Source of the DNA: Nissolia schottii | Taxonomy: Eukaryota > Streptophyta > Magnoliopsida > Fabales > Fabaceae | Direction of reading: 5' to 3' | NCBI GenBank assembly: GCA_003254905.1 | Contig: QANU01057582.1 | Location: forward strand, 296,102-360,101 | Length of the DNA stretch: 64,000 bases | Translations under genes and position numbers: made by a program | Shown here: positions 60,026 to 64,000 of the stretch, piece after piece | How positions within the stretch are numbered: the stretch's first letter is position 1 | Layout: each line of letters begins with the position of its first letter | Notes under the pieces: generated by a model | What the model saw: the letters and a program-made list of their open reading frames with translations, nothing else | Database searches by the model: none | Told to the model about the DNA's origin: nothing

Positions 60026-60276
60026 TCCTACGCATTTTAGGAAGGGTTGGGAGATGGATCTCCTGGCGACCAGAGTGTATCGGGCGACTTCCTTGATGGT
60101 CTTTTTGTCGACAGATGGATCTAGCTGTTTTCCACGGATTATTTTCAGGATTGGTTGTGTCCAACAGATTTAGGTGTTTGTTGCCGCTTCGACTTGGTTC
60201 ACCCTGGTTGAGACCGAGGGATGATGGAGGGTCTCTTGGATTAACGTTTTGTTGTTGCCGCCGGGGTGGGTGCTAG

Positions 60277-60776
60277 CTAATTTGGACAGTGTGTCTGCTC
60301 ATTCGTTGTCCTTCCGCGGAACGTCCTGATATCGTAGTTGTTAAAGGATGACAACATTCTGGTGACTAAGGATAGAGATTGTTGTAGGTTGGGGTCCTTG
60401 GCTTGGTGCTCTCCTTTTACCTGGGTGACCATGATCTGTGATTCGCTGCAGATTACCAGGTTTGTTGCGCCGATGTCTTTGGCCAGGTTAAGACCTGCAA
60501 CCAATGTTCATATTCTGCTTGGTTATTCGAGGTTCTAAACTCGAATTTCACTGCCATTTCAAGTTGTAGGCCATTGGGGCCTTTGAGGAGTATGCCTGCT
60601 CCGTTTTCGCAGGCGCTGGATGCGTCGTCGACGTATAGCGTCCACTTGTTGGGTTCCGCGGAGTTTCCTTCACCTGTAAATTTTGCAATGAAGTTTTCCA
60701 TGGCCTGACCTTTGATGGCTACTCGGGGTTCATAGCGAATGTCAAACTCGGAGAGTTTAATCGCCCAAGTTAGCAT
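60277..60776 (-). pseudogene. RNase H / archaeal-type RNase H region
   Basis: KWTLYVDDASSACENGAGI and TSNNQAEYEHWL (with the Glu of the active site) continue in another frame as NLVICSESQIMVTQVKGE. The usual first motif "VDG" reads VDD, and the Asp of "SDSQ" is changed to Glu. A second RNase H-like domain of this sort is characteristic of the Tat lineage. Confidence 0.75.
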
Positions 60777-60953
60777 TCGTCCTACTAGGTCCGACTTCTG
60801 GAGTACCTGTCTTATCGGCTGGTCAGTCCTGACAATGATGGTGTGTGCTTGGAAGTATGGTCGAAGTCGTCTGTCCTAGTGAAGGAGGGCAAAGGCTAAC
60901 TTCTCCAGCTTCTGGTAGTTGATTTCGGCTCCGTGGAGGACCTTGCCGGTGAA

Positions 60954-61917
60954 CTATATGGGGTGCTGCGTTTGGCCTTTCTCTTTTACTAGGGCGAATG
61001 CGATGGTTTCTGCGGATGCGGACAGGTACAGGAATAGAGTCTCCCCTTTCTCGGGTTTGACCAAGATAGGGGGTTGGGACAGGTAGGATTTGAAATCGTC
61101 GAAGCCTTTTGGCATTCCTCCGACCAGTCGAACAGCGAGGCGATTCGTCCGATTAAGCTCTGGACCTGCTTGATGCATGTTGGTGGCTTCATGCTCAGGA
61201 TTGCTTCGCACTTTGCCGGATTCACTTCGATGCCCCGCCTGGTGATCATAAAGCCGAGGAACTTACCTGCTTCCATGGCGAAGACGCACTTTGCAGAATT
61301 TAGCCTTAAATTATGACGGCGCAACGTGCGGACGATCGTTTCGAGGTTGAGTGTGACGACATCCTCAGCAGACGATTTGATGATCATGTCATCCACGCAC
61401 ACCTCGATTAGGCTTCTTGTTTCTTCCGTGAAGATTTTGTCCATTCTCTGGTAAGTTGCCTGTGCGTTTTTTAAACCGAAGGGATTACCTTGTAGAAGTA
61501 ATTGCTGATGGGCATAATAAACGCTGTCTTCTCCGCATCGAGGTGGTGCATTGGAATTTGGTTATACCCCACGTAGGTGTCTAGGAAGGAGAGGAATTTA
61601 TGGTCGGAGGCGGCGTCAACTAAGAGGTCGATGTTGGGGAGCTAGTATAGGTCCTTCGGACAGGCCTTGTTCAGATTGGAGTAATCGAAGCACATTCTCC
61701 ATTTTCCACCCAGTTTTGGTACCATGACTACGTTGCATAGCCATGTCGTCGGGTCCTGTATTTCTTTGATGAATCCTGTGTCTTCTAGAGTCTGCACTTG
61801 TCTCTGTACTTCTGTCGCCTTTTCTGTGCTCATTTTTCGTCTCTTTTGCTTCACCGACTTGGCGCCTGGAAGACTTGCTAACCTGTGCGCCATTAGGGTC
61901 GGGTCAATGCCGGGCAT
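60954..61917 (-). pseudogene. Reverse transcriptase region of the Tat-clade element
   Basis: Begins MPGIDPTLMAHRLAS, continues through GFIKEIQDPTTWLCNVVMVP and FDYSNLNKACPKD, and after frame breaks (about 61450-61640) resumes with the active site VCVDDMIIKS and the LGFMITRRGIEVNPAKC block. The two Asp residues of the active site remain. Confidence 0.85.
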
Positions 61918-62347
61918 GTCAGAAGAGGTCCATGCGAAGAGATCCGCGTGTGCGTAAAGAGTTTCTGTTATTCTATCCTTTGTCTCCTACGGTAGGGCTT
62001 TATTGATGTAGGTGACCTGATTAGGGTTTGCGCTAATCTGCATGGGTTGCAGTTCGCCCTATGGTTCGGGCCTTTATCACTGAGGTTCCACGGTGAAGAT
62101 CTCCGTAAGCATCACGTAGTGTCCTCGGGGGTTGGATGTTTTTCGCAGACTGGGATGCCTCTTGTCCCAGCGTGCTTGTATTTACAGGCTAGTGTTGTAG
62201 CATCTTCTAGAGGTGATCTGGTCACCGCGGACTGTCACGACATCGTTGTTGGTGGTTAAGAATTTCATTGTTAGGGTGCGATGACCGCGTTGATGGCATT
62301 CAATGTGGGCTACCCTAAAATGATGTTGTGGGCTGATGGCTGATGGT

Positions 62348-62764
62348 TTATCTACTACCAGGAAGGTGACCTTTTTCGTCCTGGTAGTTGGCTCTCGTCC
62401 GGTGGTGAGGTAGAGGGAGACATATCCGTCGGGGTCTGACCGCTTCTCTGGAGAAGCTCACGAGGTCCTCGGGGTAGTGCTCGAGGTCTGAGTTCTTGAG
62501 TCTGAGCTGATCGAAGCAGCTTCTGAACAGTATGTCGGCAAAACTTCCTTGGTCGAGCAACACACTTCAGACTTTTGCGTTTACCAAGGTGACTGAGATG
62601 ACCATGGGGTCATCGTGGGTGGGCGTTGTATGTGCGAAACCCTCCCAGGTGAACGTGATCTCAGGGAGGTTGCGTGGTCCGTGGGATTTATTTCCCGTTC
62701 CTCGTTCCAATTGCAACACGAGATGCCTCTTCCTAGTTGATCTGGAAGAGCCTTCCCCCGCCAA
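62348..62764 (-). pseudogene. Protease region of the Tat-clade element
   Basis: ITFTWEGFAHTTPTHDDPMV is followed in another frame by LLDQGSFADILF, the retropepsin active site in its Tat form (D-x-G-S-x-x-D-I-L). A frame shift at about 62564 separates the pieces. Confidence 0.75.
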
Positions 62765-62951
62765 TCCTCATGCGATCGTGTTGATGATCCTAGTCGGCTA
62801 TGCTCTTTGTTCTATGCGGTCATCGGGGTGATCTTCTCTTTTTTTGTTTGGGTGCCCCTCAGATAGGGTTGCCATTCAGCTTTTCGGTGGTCGTACTTGC
62901 GTTTCTCTCTTGTATCACATATCTTTCAAGCCGTCCTCCGCGTACCCAGCT

Positions 62952-63852
62952 TTATACCTCATCTCTGAGGTCCACGCATTCTTCTGTGGTGTGTCCATAT
63001 GTGTCGTGGAACTCGCAATACATGGTTGTATCCGCTCTTGGGTGCGTTCTTATGGGTTTTGGTTTAGGGAAATCTTCCCTTTGTTGCAGTTCCCTGCATA
63101 GTTGTGCTAGGGACACGTTTAGAGGAGCGTAATCGGTGTAGCGCCCCTCCTTCGGCATCCGCGGGCAGTCGTTCCTGGGTCGGTCTCTGCGGGGTGGCTG
63201 AGTGAACTTTTTTCTCGGGTCTGGTGTATCCAGCGGTGCTTCACGGGACGGGTTGCCTTTGATGGCTTACATTCTCTCCTCCTGGGAGGTATTCCTCCGC
63301 GCGTTCTTAGATATCAATCAGGTTACGCGGAGGTCGCTTAGGCAAGTTCTTTGCGAAGGGACTGCCCTTTTTGAGGCCGTTAGAGAGCCCCATGAGTACC
63401 GCTTGCGGCTGCAGGTCTTCTATTTGGGCACATTCCTCGTAGAAGCGATCGAGGTATTGCTAAAGGGATTCTTCGCCTTTCTGGATCACACCCAATAGGC
63501 TTACCGCCGTTTTGGGCTTTGTTCTTCTCGTGGTGAAGTTGGCGAGGAAACGTTCAGCAAGGTCGTTGAAGCACTGGATGCACTTTGGCGGTAATGCGTT
63601 GAACCACATCAAAGCACCCTTCCTGAGGGTTATAGGAAAGGATTTGCATTGTATGGCATCGGAGACTCCGTCCAAGACCATCCGATGTCCGAAGGCATCT
63701 AGGTAGTGCTGGGGGTCTGAGGTGCCGTCATACGCTTCCATGTTAGTCGGTGGCCGAAACCCTTGGGGGGGAATGGCATTGAGGATATCGTCGATGAAGG
63801 GATAGTTATCTCTCCCCCTAGCTCTCCTGTGGTTGACGCGGATTCTTTCCAT
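62952..63852 (-). pseudogene. gag region of the Tat-clade element
   Basis: The capsid-like domain (63460-63852) shows MEAYDGTSDPQHYLDAF, then LRKGALMWFNALPP and FLANFTTRRTKPKT, the Retrotrans_gag pattern. The zinc-knuckle-like part (about 62990-63030) reads CEFHDTYGHTTEECVDLRDE, the CX2HX3-4GHXTEEC form usual in this lineage. The segments lie in separate frames. Confidence 0.8.
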
Positions 63853-64000
63853 GGTTGGAATGGCTTCCGCAGATCTTTCTCGGTAGACAAATTCTTCTTC
63901 CCTGTCATGTATCTCCTGGCTGCAGCCATCATTGCGGTTAAGACCGTCAAAGTGGCGTTGTCTCTGGTCGACGTCTTTCTTTGCTTTCTCCGCGGCTTCG

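Larger units (their letters stand above)
57540..64000 (-). mobile_element. Tat-clade Ty3 retrotransposon, decayed, continuing beyond the right edge
   Basis: On the minus strand the order is gag (63.85-62.95 kb), protease, reverse transcriptase, RNase H with a second RNase H-like domain, and integrase (to 58.92 kb). Polyprotein motifs such as VVMVPKLGGKWRMCFDYSNLNKACPKD and VDDMIIKS, and the DQGS-type protease, are those of the Tat lineage, which lacks a chromodomain. The stretch 58.9-57.5 kb, downstream of integrase, holds an oppositely oriented frame. The 5' LTR lies outside the window, and no 3' LTR could be delimited. Frames change repeatedly, so it is inactive. Confidence 0.85.

Overview
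This window is nuclear DNA from a flowering plant, almost certainly a eudicot. Genes carry GT-AG introns, intergenic DNA is AT-rich and full of transposons, and gene families typical of eudicots are present. I cannot name the species. There is one 601-base assembly gap (11905-12505) and two single N positions (839 and 58713).

Six host genes can be supported: (1) a KCS6/CER6-type 3-ketoacyl-CoA synthase at 2437-3927, minus strand; (2) an eight-exon plastid-targeted alpha/beta hydrolase of the monoacylglycerol-lipase family at 16683-25269, minus strand; (3) an intronless plant protein with one membrane segment at 28908-29855, plus strand; (4) a two-exon DUF1639 protein at 36790-37903, minus strand; (5) a six-exon bHLH transcription factor of the BEE type at 48480-49821, plus strand; (6) a five-exon hotdog-fold acyl-ACP thioesterase with a plastid transit peptide at 53553-56595, plus strand. 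Three of these (1, 2, 6) belong to acyl-lipid metabolism. The genes are independent transcription units and the sequence shows no cluster logic.

Most of the rest is mobile DNA. Region 1-2.2 kb holds a CACTA terminus abutting a LINE-type RNase H fragment. Region 4.5-16.5 kb is a mosaic of LTR-like fragments, a 1-kb Harbinger-like element with TAA target duplications, a probable chromovirus LTR around the gap, and several repeat families. A decayed Reina-like chromovirus (about 18.1-23.3 kb) sits in intron 5 of the hydrolase gene and makes that intron 5.75 kb long. Regions 26.7-27.3 and 30.0-33.0 kb hold broken plant-mobile-domain (PMD) genes. Region 38.4-40.5 kb is a hAT-like element with three smaller elements nested in it, one of them with a perfect 8-bp target duplication. 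Region 44.6-47.5 kb is a MULE-like element inflated by a 265-bp tandem array of seven units, four of them practically identical. A 1.1-kb plastid DNA insertion (psbE-psbF-psbL-psbJ) lies at about 51.97-53.07 kb. The right edge (57.5-64 kb) is a decayed Tat-clade Ty3 element on the minus strand, with an oppositely oriented coiled-coil reading frame downstream of its integrase.

The least familiar structures are the family of inverted-repeat elements sharing GCACAAACTTTA-like internal motifs (four loci, one with the 265-bp array), the clusters of the self-complementary motif CATTCGAATG at 13 kb and 41.6 kb, and the antisense frame of the Tat element.
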